From: an uncultured Prevotella sp.
GTDB taxonomy: Bacteria; Bacteroidota; Bacteroidia; Bacteroidales; Bacteroidaceae
Assembly: GCA_900545525.1 (NCBI GenBank)
Contig: UQZX01000020.1
Location: 1-56,458 of the forward strand
Length of the DNA: 56,458 nucleotides
Direction of reading: 5' to 3'
Shown here: one piece after another, positions 24,724 to 33,308 of the stretch
Layout of the letters: every line of letters begins with the position of its first letter
Numbering within the stretch: the first letter of the stretch is position 1
The notes under the pieces: model-generated
Seen by the model: the letters and a program-made list of their open reading frames with translations, nothing else
Told to the model about the DNA's origin: nothing
Database searches by the model: none
Position numbers and translations under genes: made by a program

Positions 24724-25575
24724 TTAGTATTCCATTGCCTTTGCCTCATTCCATAGGGCATCCATCTCCGCAAGCGTCATGTCTTTCAGCGGTCTGCCCA
24801 TTTTTATGCTGTGCTCCTCGATATAGTTGAAGCGGTTTATGAACTTGCGGTTTGTCTTCTCAAGCGCCGTATCGGGGTTCAGCTTATAAAGCCGTCCGGC
24901 ATTTATCACACTGAAGATGAAGTCGCCAAGCTCTTCGAGCGAGCGTTCCTTGTCACCCTTTTCTATCTCCGCCTCCAGCTCGCCAAGCTCTTCGCGCACC
25001 TTCTTCCACACGTCACCGCGGTCTTCCCAGTCAAATCCCACGTTCCGCGCCTTGTCCTGTATACGGTAAGCCTTTATCAGCGACGGCAGCGCATCGGGCA
25101 CTCCGGACAGCACGCTCTTGTTTCCGTCCTTCTCCTTCAGCTTTATCTGTTCCCAGTTCTCTATCACCTGCTGCGCCGTACCCGCCTCGGGCGTATCCGT
25201 ACCGGCACCGTCTGCACCATAAGGCAGAGGGCGCGGTGACGGCGCTCCCACCTGCGACGGGTGGTAGACATGCGGATGACGGAATATCAGCTTGTCTGTA
25301 AGCTTGTTGCAGACATCCGCCATATCAAACTGTCCCTGCTCGCTGCCAATCTTCGCATAGAAGCATACGTGCAGCAATACATCGCCCAGTTCCTTGCAAA
25401 TATTTGCATTATCATTACGGGCAAGAGCATCACACAGCTCATAAGTCTCCTCTATCGTATTAGGTCTCAGGCTCTCGTTCGTCTGTTTCTTGTCCCACGG
25501 GCACTTCTCGCGCAACTCGTCGAGAACGTCGAGCAGACGCCCGAAGGCTTCCATTTTCTCCTGTCTTGTGTGCAT
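24724..25575 (-). CDS. mazG: Nucleoside triphosphate pyrophosphohydrolase MazG
   Basis: Hydrolyses (d)NTPs to monophosphates and lowers ppGpp-related stress signals in E. coli. 283 residues from the Met before HTRQEKMEAF; the longer frame crosses the promoter. Two MazG domains: residues 8-105 with PWDKKQT, NTIEETYEL and KELGDVLLHV, and 165-265 with REELGELEAEI and LEELGDFIFSVINAGR. Between them residues about 109-133 are a Pro/Gly-rich stretch (APSPRPLPYGADG) that looks like an in-frame insertion, see findings. Confidence 0.95.
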   Translation of the reverse strand: MHTRQEKMEAFGRLLDVLDELREKCPWDKKQTNESLRPNTIEETYELCDALARNDNANICKELGDVLLHVCFYAKIGSEQGQFDMADVCNKLTDKLIFRHPHVYHPSQVGAPSPRPLPYGADGAGTDTPEAGTAQQVIENWEQIKLKEKDGNKSVLSGVPDALPSLIKAYRIQDKARNVGFDWEDRGDVWKKVREELGELEAEIEKGDKERSLEELGDFIFSVINAGRLYKLNPDTALEKTNRKFINRFNYIEEHSIKMGRPLKDMTLAEMDALWNEAKAMEY

Positions 25576-25596
25576 ACAATAAATATTTTTATTCTC

Positions 25597-25625
25597 CAAA
25601 GGTACTGCTATTTTATGAAACACAA
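25597..25625 (-). promoter_or_regulatory. Promoter of the mazG-lipocalin-rnz operon
   Basis: Minus strand: TTG (25623-25625), 18 bases, TACCTTTG (25597-25604), about 21 bases upstream of the chosen mazG start. Confidence 0.7.
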
Positions 25626-25747
25626 TATCAATACAAGCATATTTTGCATTATTTTCACGAATAACACGTTTCATCTATGAACGTACATTCACAATCAGGA
25701 AAAAACAATAAAAGAGCTGATGAACGGTAAGGCATGCACGGTCTTCT

Positions 25748-25834
25748 CCCAATATGCCGTCTCTTAGCTTCCCAAAGGGCACCTTTCAGACGCTGAAAGA
25801 CGGCATATTAGAGCCTGAGAGGCGGCATATTGGG
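25748..25834. repeat. Large inverted repeat with 22-24-bp-spaced GCC/GGC cores
   Basis: CCCAATATGCCGTCTCT (25748-25764) pairs with AGAGGCGGCATATTGGG (25818-25834), 17 bp with one G-T. TGCC or GGCA cores start at 25755, 25778, 25802 and 25824. It lies between comEC (ends 25904) and the mazG promoter and may stop comEC transcription. The rest of 25635-25903 shows no gene. Confidence 0.8.
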
Positions 25835-25903
25835 AAGCAAAAGGTATCGTCTTGATTTTAAATACATTACAACCGAAATACAAACATGTGCTAAAAAGAG
25901 CTG

Positions 25904-27433
25904 TCAACAGCCGTCGTGCCTGCCGAAGACTACCGCCTTACGGACAAAGCGCAACAATCCGTAGACAACGAAAACGAGCGCATATATCATCCACACCTGT
26001 GCCGGATGTATATTTATGCCCGATATGTCGCCTCCGGGAAGCAAGGAAAGACGCTCAACGGCGTTGTTCATCCACGAAACCGCAAGCGACAGCAAACCGG
26101 CAGAAACATGCTGCACGGCAGGGGCAAAGGGAATGGCAAACAGCAACATGGCACCATAGAGGACAATAGTGGCGACGGGAACGACTATAAAATTGGCAAG
26201 AAGGAAGTATATGGAAATGCGCCCGAAGCAAAGCATGACGAGCGGTGCCACGCCTGCCTGTGCTGCCAGAGATACTGCCGTCATCTGCCACACACGCCGC
26301 GTAAAGACATTACTGCGCCAGCCTGCAGGCACATTATTATATATACGTCCATAGAAGACAAGGATGAAAAAGACTGCCATGAAAGACATCTGAAAACCCA
26401 GGTCGAAAAGGTCTGACGGACGGAAGGCAAGCATAACAAGGGCGGCGGCAGAGAGCGCATTGAGCGGCATACGGTCACGGAAGCATACAACGGCAATGGC
26501 ATATATGGTGACCATAACGGCAGAACGTATTGCCGACGGAGGCATGCCCGTAACAAATACATACGCCCAGACGGCTGACAGTACAAGGAGATGTCCCGAG
26601 ACACGGAGGCGGCGCCACACAAACAGGAATGACAATATGGCATATATTATACCTATATGCAGACCTGAGAGGGCGAGAATATGGGATGCCCCTGCCGCGG
26701 AATAGCGCTCGCGCAACTCTTTGGGCATGTCTTCTTTTGCCCCGAGCGTCATCGCCGACACTACGGCAAGCACATCGCCGCTCAATCCGAGCTGCCTGTA
26801 ACGCAGGAGCAGACGTTCCCTGTATTTCATCGCGACAAGCCGTGTACGGTCGATAAGCGAAAGCTTCCCGACATCGGCAGATGCCCTCTGCCAGCCGGTC
26901 TTATAGATGAAAGTCTGTCCCGAGTAACCGTGATATACCATATAGCGCGCATAGTCAAACGTTGCCCCGGCAAAGTTATGCGGCTTCTCAATGGCAGACA
27001 CCGCCATTATCCCGTCGCCGGGACGCAGCATACGGGCATTGGCATCGCGCAGGATGCTTGCTTTCAGTTTTACAGGGCGTTGCATGCTTGTCACAAGTAT
27101 GTCACATCTGACTACCTTGCCATGCACGACCGGGGTGCTCGCAACCACTGCCCTGTAGGATGTCTTGCCTGAACTGAAGCAGCAGTCCTGTGCCGACAGG
27201 TGTACGGAAAGCATGCAGCCGCCTGTGAAAAAGCTCGAGATGAAGATGAAGAATGTCTGCAACAGGGCGTGACGAAACAACAAGGCTGATATACATAGCG
27301 CACACAGAGCCGCCGCCGTCCACATCCACGGCGCAGCAAGCTGCGGGAAACAGCCGGCGGTCATAATGCCGAGTGCAAAGAACAATGTTATGCGGAATAT
27401 AGGAAAAAGCTGGGACTTCCCGTTTGTTTTCAT
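25904..27433 (-). CDS. comEC: ComEC/Rec2-type DNA uptake channel protein, no nuclease-like domain
   Basis: Inner-membrane channel for entry of single-stranded DNA during transformation. 509 residues from the Met before KTNGKSQLFP. Order: two to three membrane helices, a DUF4131-like outer domain (about 100-215, with FDYARYMVYHGYSG), then the competence domain with SAAGASHILALSGLHIGIIYA and many membrane helices to the C-terminus. The C-terminal metallo-beta-lactamase domain of Bacillus-type ComEC (about 750 residues in all) is absent. Confidence 0.9.
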   Translation of the reverse strand: MKTNGKSQLFPIFRITLFFALGIMTAGCFPQLAAPWMWTAAALCALCISALLFRHALLQTFFIFISSFFTGGCMLSVHLSAQDCCFSSGKTSYRAVVASTPVVHGKVVRCDILVTSMQRPVKLKASILRDANARMLRPGDGIMAVSAIEKPHNFAGATFDYARYMVYHGYSGQTFIYKTGWQRASADVGKLSLIDRTRLVAMKYRERLLLRYRQLGLSGDVLAVVSAMTLGAKEDMPKELRERYSAAGASHILALSGLHIGIIYAILSFLFVWRRLRVSGHLLVLSAVWAYVFVTGMPPSAIRSAVMVTIYAIAVVCFRDRMPLNALSAAALVMLAFRPSDLFDLGFQMSFMAVFFILVFYGRIYNNVPAGWRSNVFTRRVWQMTAVSLAAQAGVAPLVMLCFGRISIYFLLANFIVVPVATIVLYGAMLLFAIPFAPAVQHVSAGLLSLAVSWMNNAVERLSLLPGGDISGINIHPAQVWMIYALVFVVYGLLRFVRKAVVFGRHDGC

Positions 27434-27523
27434 AGCCGGATGTATTAAGACAGGTTGTATGGATAATGACTGCCGGCAGCAAACAGCATGGTCTGGAATG
27501 ACGGGGGACATCTTATCCTGATA

Positions 27524-27531
27524 CAAAGATA
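27524..27531 (-). promoter_or_regulatory. -7 element upstream of comEC
   Basis: Minus strand TATCTTTG, about 90 bases before the comEC start. No matching -33 TTTG. It lies 41 bases from the divergent promoter of the ferredoxin gene. Confidence 0.5.
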
Positions 27532-27571
27532 AGTGAAATATTGACATTTGTCACTGAAACAGAGATATTTT

Positions 27572-27602
27572 TTTGATTATCCGAAAATTAGCATTACTTT
27601 TG
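27572..27602 (+). promoter_or_regulatory. Promoter of the EFR1 ferredoxin gene, apparently leaderless
   Basis: TTTG (27572-27575), 19 bases, TACTTTTG (27595-27602), a full consensus. The ATG is at 27607, only four bases after the -7 box, so the predicted transcription start falls on or next to the start codon. Confidence 0.8.
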
Positions 27603-27606
27603 CAAC

Positions 27607-28389
27607 ATGATATTTTATTTCTCAGGAACGGGCAATACACGCTGGGCGGCAAGATATCTCTGCGATGCCACCAGTGACAGGATGGTGGACATTGCGGACG
27701 CAATTAACGGGAAAAAGGCATACACGCTCGGCGAGGACGAGCGCATCGGCTTCTGCTTTCCGGTGCACGGCTGGCGTCCTCCGGTGCTTGTCCGCGAATT
27801 CATAAAAGGTCTTGACATCACCAACCACGCCGGTCACTACTGTTATGCCGTATGCACGGCTGGCGACAACATCGGTGAGACCATTGACATATTGCGCGGC
27901 GATCTGAAAGCAAAAGGAATAAATATTGACAGTGCCTTTTCGCTGATAATGCCTGAATCGTATGTCGGTCTGCCGTTTATGGATGTGGACTCTCCTGAGA
28001 AAGAGCGGCAGAAGAAGGAGCTGGCGGCAAAGGCATTGAAGGAGTTTACACCTTATATTATATATAGGAAGAGCGGAATTGAACGTCTCGACATAGGACG
28101 CTGGCCGCGCATCAACAGCAGGGTCATAGGAGGTTTCTTCACCCGTTTTCTCATTACAGACAAGCCTTTCCGCGTAGACACACGGCAATGTGTGCAGTGC
28201 GGGAAATGTGCTGAGGTGTGCCCAGTGAACGACATAAAGGGCGGAAAGGGACTTATACCAGAGTGGCAGCACAACGGGATGTGCCTGACATGCCTTAGCT
28301 GCTATCACCACTGTCCCGTACACGCCATAGAGTTTGGCAACAGGACGAAGAAAAAAGGACAATACTACTTTGGCAAGAACAAACAATAA
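27607..28389 (+). CDS. EFR1 family flavodoxin-ferredoxin
   Basis: 260 residues. The N-terminal flavodoxin-like domain opens FYFSGTGNTRWAA (FMN phosphate loop). The C-terminal domain has two [4Fe-4S] motifs, CVQCGKCAEVCP and CLTCLSCYHHCP. Such proteins shuttle electrons in anaerobes. The start is fixed by the phosphate loop, which begins at residue 2. The M6 protease gene follows after 17 bases, so the two are co-transcribed although no functional link is known. Confidence 0.93.
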   Translation: MIFYFSGTGNTRWAARYLCDATSDRMVDIADAINGKKAYTLGEDERIGFCFPVHGWRPPVLVREFIKGLDITNHAGHYCYAVCTAGDNIGETIDILRGDLKAKGINIDSAFSLIMPESYVGLPFMDVDSPEKERQKKELAAKALKEFTPYIIYRKSGIERLDIGRWPRINSRVIGGFFTRFLITDKPFRVDTRQCVQCGKCAEVCPVNDIKGGKGLIPEWQHNGMCLTCLSCYHHCPVHAIEFGNRTKKKGQYYFGKNKQ

Positions 28390-28406
28390 ATGAAATAAAA
28401 CACGAA

Positions 28407-30209
28407 ATGAAAAGATTTACTTTACTCTTTTTCTTGTCACTATGTGTTATCTGCGGACGTGCCGCAAAGGCTCACAGCCTGCCTGTAAAGGTGACACAGA
28501 GCGACGGAACACAGCTCACCGTCATTTGTCACGGTGATGAGGACTTCAACTATTATACTACAATTGACGGTGTGATACTGCATCAAACCGGAAAGGATTT
28601 CTACATCGCGGCAATAAACGAAAACGGTGAAAGGATTTCAACGGGACAGCTTGCGCACAACAAAGAGATGCGCAGCGACGTGGAAACGGAACTGGCAGTA
28701 AGGCAGAACCGTGAGATGTTCTACAAAAAGGCAGAGGCTCTTAAGAAGAAAGCGAAGTTGATGAGGGAGCCTATACAGGGCGGGACAAGATTTTTCCCGC
28801 ACACGGGCAAGCCGCGTACACTGGTAATTCTCGCTGAATTCAGTGACACGCCTTTCAGAATAAATTCGCCCAAGGAAGCGTTTGACGAGTATCTTAACGC
28901 CGAGGGAGAACTGAAGGACTACGGCAATTACAATTATAAGAACTATGGAAGTGTAAGGAAATACTTCAAGGACATGAGCTTCGGGCAGTTCGAACCGCAG
29001 TTCGACGTGTACGGACCGGTAAAGTTGGACAACACATTAGCTTACTACGGAGAGGACACAGGCAACAGGACCGACCGCATGGACAGGCTCATACCGGATG
29101 TCTGTAAGGCAGCAGACGGACTGGTGGACTTCAGCCAATATGATGCGGACAATGACGGATACGTAGACCTTGTCTATGTCATATATGCAGGATATGCCCA
29201 AAGCGTCAGCGGAAACAGCAGCGACTGTATATGGCCGAAATCGGGAACGACAAGCATGAACGAAACATTCGACAATAAGAAAATATACAGATACGGTGTC
29301 AGCAACGAGCTTAGCGACACCCCCGACAAAAACTATACGAGGATTAACGGCATCGGACTGTTCTGCCATGAGTTCTCCCATACAATGGGAATGCCCGACC
29401 TTTATGCTACAATAACAGCATATCAGGATGTTGACAATCAGCAGCTTGAATACTGGAGCATCATGGACAGCGGCACATATACGGCGAACGGGCGTGTGCC
29501 GACGGCATATACGGCATGGGAGAGAGAGGCTTTCGGATGGTTAGAGATAGGTACTCTTGAAAACAAGGGAAGCATAAGTCTCCCCACGATTGACAACGGC
29601 GGAAAGGCTTACCGCATAATGAACGGAAACGACAATACGGGCAATGAATATCTCATAGTGCAGAATATACAGCAAGAGGGGTGGAACAGCCAACAGCTGG
29701 GACACGGCATGCTGGTGTTCCATGTGGACTATGACGCAAACGCATTCAACATCTCACAGAACAGGGTAAACAACACTCTCGGACACCCGAGAATGACAAT
29801 AATACCGGCAGACGGCAGACTTATGACGCAGGCAAGCGCTCTGAAAGAAAGCACTACAGGTGTTTCGGCCGCTACATTATATAAATCAAGTCTGGCTGGA
29901 GACCCTTTCCCCGGCATAAAAGGTGTGACTTCACTAACCGATGAGGCGCCCTATACACCTCTGGTATACACATCACAGCCCTTGAACAAACCGCTTCTGA
30001 ACATCAAGGAGAACACGGAGACGGGCATTGTGACGTTCGATTTCATTGAGGCTGGCGACCCTACAGGCATCGACATGCCGGCAGCTGCTTCCCCTGAAAG
30101 CGCCGACAAGCGCATATTCTCAATTGACGGACGGTTTGCCGGCACGGACAAGGGCTGTCTGAAGAAAGGCATATATATCAGCAACGGCAAGAAAATCGTA
30201 GTGAGATAA
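28407..30209 (+). CDS. Exported M6 family metalloprotease with type IX-like tail
   Basis: 600 residues. Signal peptide to about residue 22 (LLFFLSLCVICGRAAKA); a propeptide to about 125; catalytic domain with the extended zinc motif HEFSHTMGMPDLY (His321, Glu322, His325). The C-terminus (RIFSIDGRFAGTD, KKGIYISNGKKIVVR) fits the sorting-domain ending common in Prevotella exported proteins. Relatives include immune-inhibitor-A type proteases that cut host proteins. A perfect terminator follows, so this ends the transcript. Confidence 0.92.
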   Translation: MKRFTLLFFLSLCVICGRAAKAHSLPVKVTQSDGTQLTVICHGDEDFNYYTTIDGVILHQTGKDFYIAAINENGERISTGQLAHNKEMRSDVETELAVRQNREMFYKKAEALKKKAKLMREPIQGGTRFFPHTGKPRTLVILAEFSDTPFRINSPKEAFDEYLNAEGELKDYGNYNYKNYGSVRKYFKDMSFGQFEPQFDVYGPVKLDNTLAYYGEDTGNRTDRMDRLIPDVCKAADGLVDFSQYDADNDGYVDLVYVIYAGYAQSVSGNSSDCIWPKSGTTSMNETFDNKKIYRYGVSNELSDTPDKNYTRINGIGLFCHEFSHTMGMPDLYATITAYQDVDNQQLEYWSIMDSGTYTANGRVPTAYTAWEREAFGWLEIGTLENKGSISLPTIDNGGKAYRIMNGNDNTGNEYLIVQNIQQEGWNSQQLGHGMLVFHVDYDANAFNISQNRVNNTLGHPRMTIIPADGRLMTQASALKESTTGVSAATLYKSSLAGDPFPGIKGVTSLTDEAPYTPLVYTSQPLNKPLLNIKENTETGIVTFDFIEAGDPTGIDMPAAASPESADKRIFSIDGRFAGTDKGCLKKGIYISNGKKIVVR

Positions 30210-30236
30210 CATGCTGCAACACAGCAAGAGACAAAA

Positions 30237-30275
30237 ACAAACGGTATGAAAGTCTGGCGCTTTCATACCGTTTGT
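30237..30275. terminator. Bidirectional terminator after the M6 protease gene
   Basis: Perfect 16-bp stem (ACAAACGGTATGAAAG / CTTTCATACCGTTTGT) with a seven-base loop, between the protease stop (30209) and the convergent yggS stop (30322). Confidence 0.92.
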
Positions 30276-30321
30276 CTATATATCGGCGATACAATAACTC
30301 TATATCGTATCTCCAAAGTCA

Positions 30322-30999
30322 TCAATACTCCCGAGGACCGAATATCCCCGTGCCGACACGAACCATCGTACTGCGACACTTTATGGCAATCCCGTAATCA
30401 TCGCTCATGCCCCACGAACGCTCGCAGAAACTGTCATCGTCTGCAAAGAAACGGGCTTTCAACTCATCGAAGAGGTCGGCAGCGAGCGTGAACTCACGCG
30501 CAATCTGCTCCTCATCATCAACGTTGGACGCCATTGTCATAAGCCCGCATATCCTGACATTTTCCAGCTGGCGCCACTCCCCTGCCGAAAGCATCTCGCG
30601 GCAGGCATCCGGCGAAAAGCCATACTTTGTCTCCTCTTCTGCCACATGCAGCTCAAGAAGCACGTCTATAATCCTCCCATGCTTCGCAGCATGCCTGTTT
30701 ATTTCCTTCAAGAGCTTATATGAGTCTACGGCATCTATCATCGACACGTATGGCGTAATATACTTCACCTTGTTTGTCTGCAAGTGTCCTATAAAGTGCC
30801 AGCGTATGTCCTGAGGCAGAGAAGCATGCTTCTTCTCCAGCTCCTGCACGTGACTTTCGCCGAAAACGCGCTGCCCGCAGGCATAGGCTGTCCCTATATG
30901 TTCTGCGGAATGATACTTGCTGACAGCCACAAGGGTAACTGTCTCGGGCAGACCGGCAACGACACGGCGCAGATTAGCGGCTATATCAGTGCACATCAT
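30322..30999 (-). CDS. YggS family PLP homeostasis protein
   Basis: 225 residues. PLP-binding protein with no known catalytic turnover that controls vitamin B6 and amino-acid pools. The PLP lysine is Lys28 in LVAVSKYHS; further marks are GESHVQELEKK, WHFIGHLQTNKVKY, GLMTMAS and MGMSDDY-type WGMSDDYGIAI. The start overlaps the DUF4494 stop by four bases (ATGA), so the two are translationally coupled. Confidence 0.95.
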   Translation of the reverse strand: MMCTDIAANLRRVVAGLPETVTLVAVSKYHSAEHIGTAYACGQRVFGESHVQELEKKHASLPQDIRWHFIGHLQTNKVKYITPYVSMIDAVDSYKLLKEINRHAAKHGRIIDVLLELHVAEEETKYGFSPDACREMLSAGEWRQLENVRICGLMTMASNVDDEEQIAREFTLAADLFDELKARFFADDDSFCERSWGMSDDYGIAIKCRSTMVRVGTGIFGPREY

Positions 31000-31514
31000 G
31001 CCCCTGCCTCCTGCGCAGACTCGCCTTGCTCATATTCGGGACGGTCGTCTGTTTCCTTCTTCTTCAAGGCGTTCTTATGCTCATAGACATCCATAATCTG
31101 TGTCTCGGCAACGGCTGCAATGACATAGTCGATGAGCGTTGAACCCATAACCTCATTGATATTCTTCACCGCATCCTCAAGTGTTGCGGCATGAACGAGG
31201 TAGTTTACGTTCGAGCGCTTCTCCTTTTCTGTCTTTTCGTCGATAGTTATAAACTGGAGCTTTGCCTTATACCAGCGGTCTGCCGACGGCGACTCGCTGA
31301 AAAAGACTTCACCGTATGCAGCCTTCTTTATGTCCTTAACCTCAAACTCACCGCTTATATAAGAGGACATTTCCTCTATTATACTTGCCTCTGCCTCGGT
31401 AAAGCTGAGTGCGTCGACGGTGTAAAGCTCGGTCACTTTCTTCTGCATTCCGTCTTCCATCGTCTTCTCATAACGTATCTTACACTCAAACCAAGTTGCT
31501 GTTCTACTTCTCAT
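30996..31514 (-). CDS. DUF4494 protein
   Basis: 172 residues, soluble. The N-terminus (ATWFECKIRYEKT) and the central YTVDALSFTEAEA match DUF4494, a Bacteroidetes family of unknown function that, as here, is recurrently coupled to yggS. No signal peptide or catalytic motif. The C-terminal 25 residues are charged and likely disordered. The overlap with yggS suggests a role in the same PLP-related process; that is inference. Confidence 0.88.
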   Translation of the reverse strand: MRSRTATWFECKIRYEKTMEDGMQKKVTELYTVDALSFTEAEASIIEEMSSYISGEFEVKDIKKAAYGEVFFSESPSADRWYKAKLQFITIDEKTEKEKRSNVNYLVHAATLEDAVKNINEVMGSTLIDYVIAAVAETQIMDVYEHKNALKKKETDDRPEYEQGESAQEAGA

Positions 31515-31609
31515 TGCTGTTTTATTTATATTAAACTATTAGAAAATACATATCAACCGCCATACCGGCATAACAATGTCCGGCACATAGTCCATGCCGC
31601 CTTACGCCA

Positions 31610-32281
31610 TCACTTGCCGTAACCCGCACATATATCAAGAAACAGTGAGGGGTCGGCAGCTATGGCATCCCATAACCTTCTGCCGCCTTTCAGGATTTTC
31701 TTGTCCACATAGTCCACAAAGGCAGGGTCTTTCTTCTTATACAAAATGCGCATGGCATTAAGGCTTATGACATTCCCCGTCATGAAGGGAATTACCACAT
31801 CATCGCCTGCAAGGCGCACTCCATAAATGGTGGAGATGCCTATCTGACCCAGCTGCATGCGCTGCGAGTCGTATCCGTTCCACCAGTATATGCTCCCGGC
31901 ATCGGCATGTGCCTCTGCATAGACAAACTGCCGCCTTACCTTCCCTGGCTTGAACGTAGAGGGATTGGCAACAACGTGTGATTCGAGACGCGGATAATAA
32001 GCGCCGTTCTCACCGCGTTTAAGGAACTCAACAGACTTTACATTGTCCGCCGTATACTCCTTTATGTCACTGCCGGAAGGTGTGGATGACATCTTGAACT
32101 TACGGTTTGACTTGCTGAACATCTTACCGTCAAACCAATACTGCCTTATATATCCCTCCACAGAAGTTCCGTCATTGAGAGTAACGATAACATGGTCGCG
32201 CTCGCTGGCAACATCGTCTGCCAAAAGCGGAAGAGCCATGGCAAAGGTAAACAAGGCTAAAACAATATTTCTGAAAATCAT
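31610..32281 (-). CDS. Exported protein of unknown function
   Basis: 223 residues. Signal peptide IFRNIVLALFTFAMALPLLA, then beta-rich sequence that begins VIVTLNDGTSVEGYIRQYW, similar in style to small SH3-like or PH-like strands. I recognise no family with certainty. It follows menA by 17 bases and probably shares its promoter. The 95 bases to DUF4494 contain no gene. Confidence 0.75.
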   Translation of the reverse strand: MIFRNIVLALFTFAMALPLLADDVASERDHVIVTLNDGTSVEGYIRQYWFDGKMFSKSNRKFKMSSTPSGSDIKEYTADNVKSVEFLKRGENGAYYPRLESHVVANPSTFKPGKVRRQFVYAEAHADAGSIYWWNGYDSQRMQLGQIGISTIYGVRLAGDDVVIPFMTGNVISLNAMRILYKKKDPAFVDYVDKKILKGGRRLWDAIAADPSLFLDICAGYGK

Positions 32282-32298
32282 GTATACTCCTTTATTCT

Positions 32299-33207
32299 TT
32301 ATAATAACAGACCTATAGCTACAAGCAACCCGTAGACAAACATATTGCGGGCGGTGTCTCCGAGTACGGCATTCAGTTCCCGTCCCTTACCGATACGCAC
32401 CATTTTGCGGTATGTAAGAACATGCAGGACAAGATATGCCAACGGGAGAACAAATGCCAACGGATGTCCCGTGAAGAGGAAATAAGCTCCCAAAAGACAT
32501 GCCGCAAAACCGGTATAGAGATACATGCGGCGCCCGGCAACAGCCCCAAGCCTCACAACAAGCGTGCGCTTGCCGGCACGGAGGTCGTTGTCTATGTCAC
32601 GATAGTTGTTTACCAAGAGCAACGTATCTATCACAAAGCCGCATGCAAGCGATGCTATGAATACGGGAAAAGATACCGTTCCGGTCTGCAAATAATATGT
32701 AACGCAAACCGGCACGACACCAAAGAAAAGCACTACAAGCACATCACCCATGCCCATATAAGAAAGGTGAGTAGTGTACAGAAAGCAAAACAGCACGCAA
32801 AGGATGCCTACAAGTATCATCTCTATGCCTCCGTATATTATCAGAGGAAAACCTGCAATACATGCAAGGACTGTCGTCACGGCTATGGCATATTTCATAT
32901 TTTCCACCTTTATCCACCCTTGTGCACAGGCACGCTTGGGTCCGAGGCGCGTCTCATCATCGTTTCCGTTAATAAAGTCGAAGCAGTCGTTGATGAAATT
33001 GGCATCTATCTGCATGATAAAAGCAAACAAAAAGCACAGCAGTGCGGGCACAATATTGAAATCATAAAGCGCCCTGTCGGCATAAGCAAGGGCAACACCT
33101 ATCATCACAGGGACAGCTGCTCCCGAAAGCGTCTTCGGACGCGCGGCAAGCCACCACGCCTTTACCGAATTTTGCCTTACAGTCTTTTCTTCCATATTAT
33201 GTTCCAT
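32299..33207 (-). CDS. menA: 1,4-dihydroxy-2-naphthoate polyprenyltransferase
   Basis: Attaches the isoprenoid chain in menaquinone synthesis at the inner membrane. 302 residues with about eight to nine membrane helices. The two Asp-rich motifs are NDCFDFINGNDDE and NNYRDIDNDLRAGKRTL. First gene after a divergent promoter shared with the HD-domain gene. A second in-frame Met four codons on is an alternative start. Other men genes are not in the window. Confidence 0.94.
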   Translation of the reverse strand: MEHNMEEKTVRQNSVKAWWLAARPKTLSGAAVPVMIGVALAYADRALYDFNIVPALLCFLFAFIMQIDANFINDCFDFINGNDDETRLGPKRACAQGWIKVENMKYAIAVTTVLACIAGFPLIIYGGIEMILVGILCVLFCFLYTTHLSYMGMGDVLVVLFFGVVPVCVTYYLQTGTVSFPVFIASLACGFVIDTLLLVNNYRDIDNDLRAGKRTLVVRLGAVAGRRMYLYTGFAACLLGAYFLFTGHPLAFVLPLAYLVLHVLTYRKMVRIGKGRELNAVLGDTARNMFVYGLLVAIGLLL

Positions 33208-33256
33208 TTTTTATCATTAAACATACTGCCGTTGCATGCGATAGGATTTGAAAACT

Positions 33257-33292
33257 CTTGCAAAAGTAAACATTATATCGTATATTTGCAAA
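33257..33292. promoter_or_regulatory. Overlapping divergent promoters of menA and the HD-domain gene
   Basis: Minus (menA): TTTG 33289-33292, 20 bases, TACTTTTG 33261-33268. Plus (HD gene): TTG 33258-33260, 20 bases, TATATTTG 33281-33288. The two promoters occupy the same 36 bases, with each -33 box touching the opposite -7 box, so RNA polymerase can probably use only one at a time. Confidence 0.8.
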
Positions 33293-33308
33293 AAATTACA
33301 AGCTTTAT

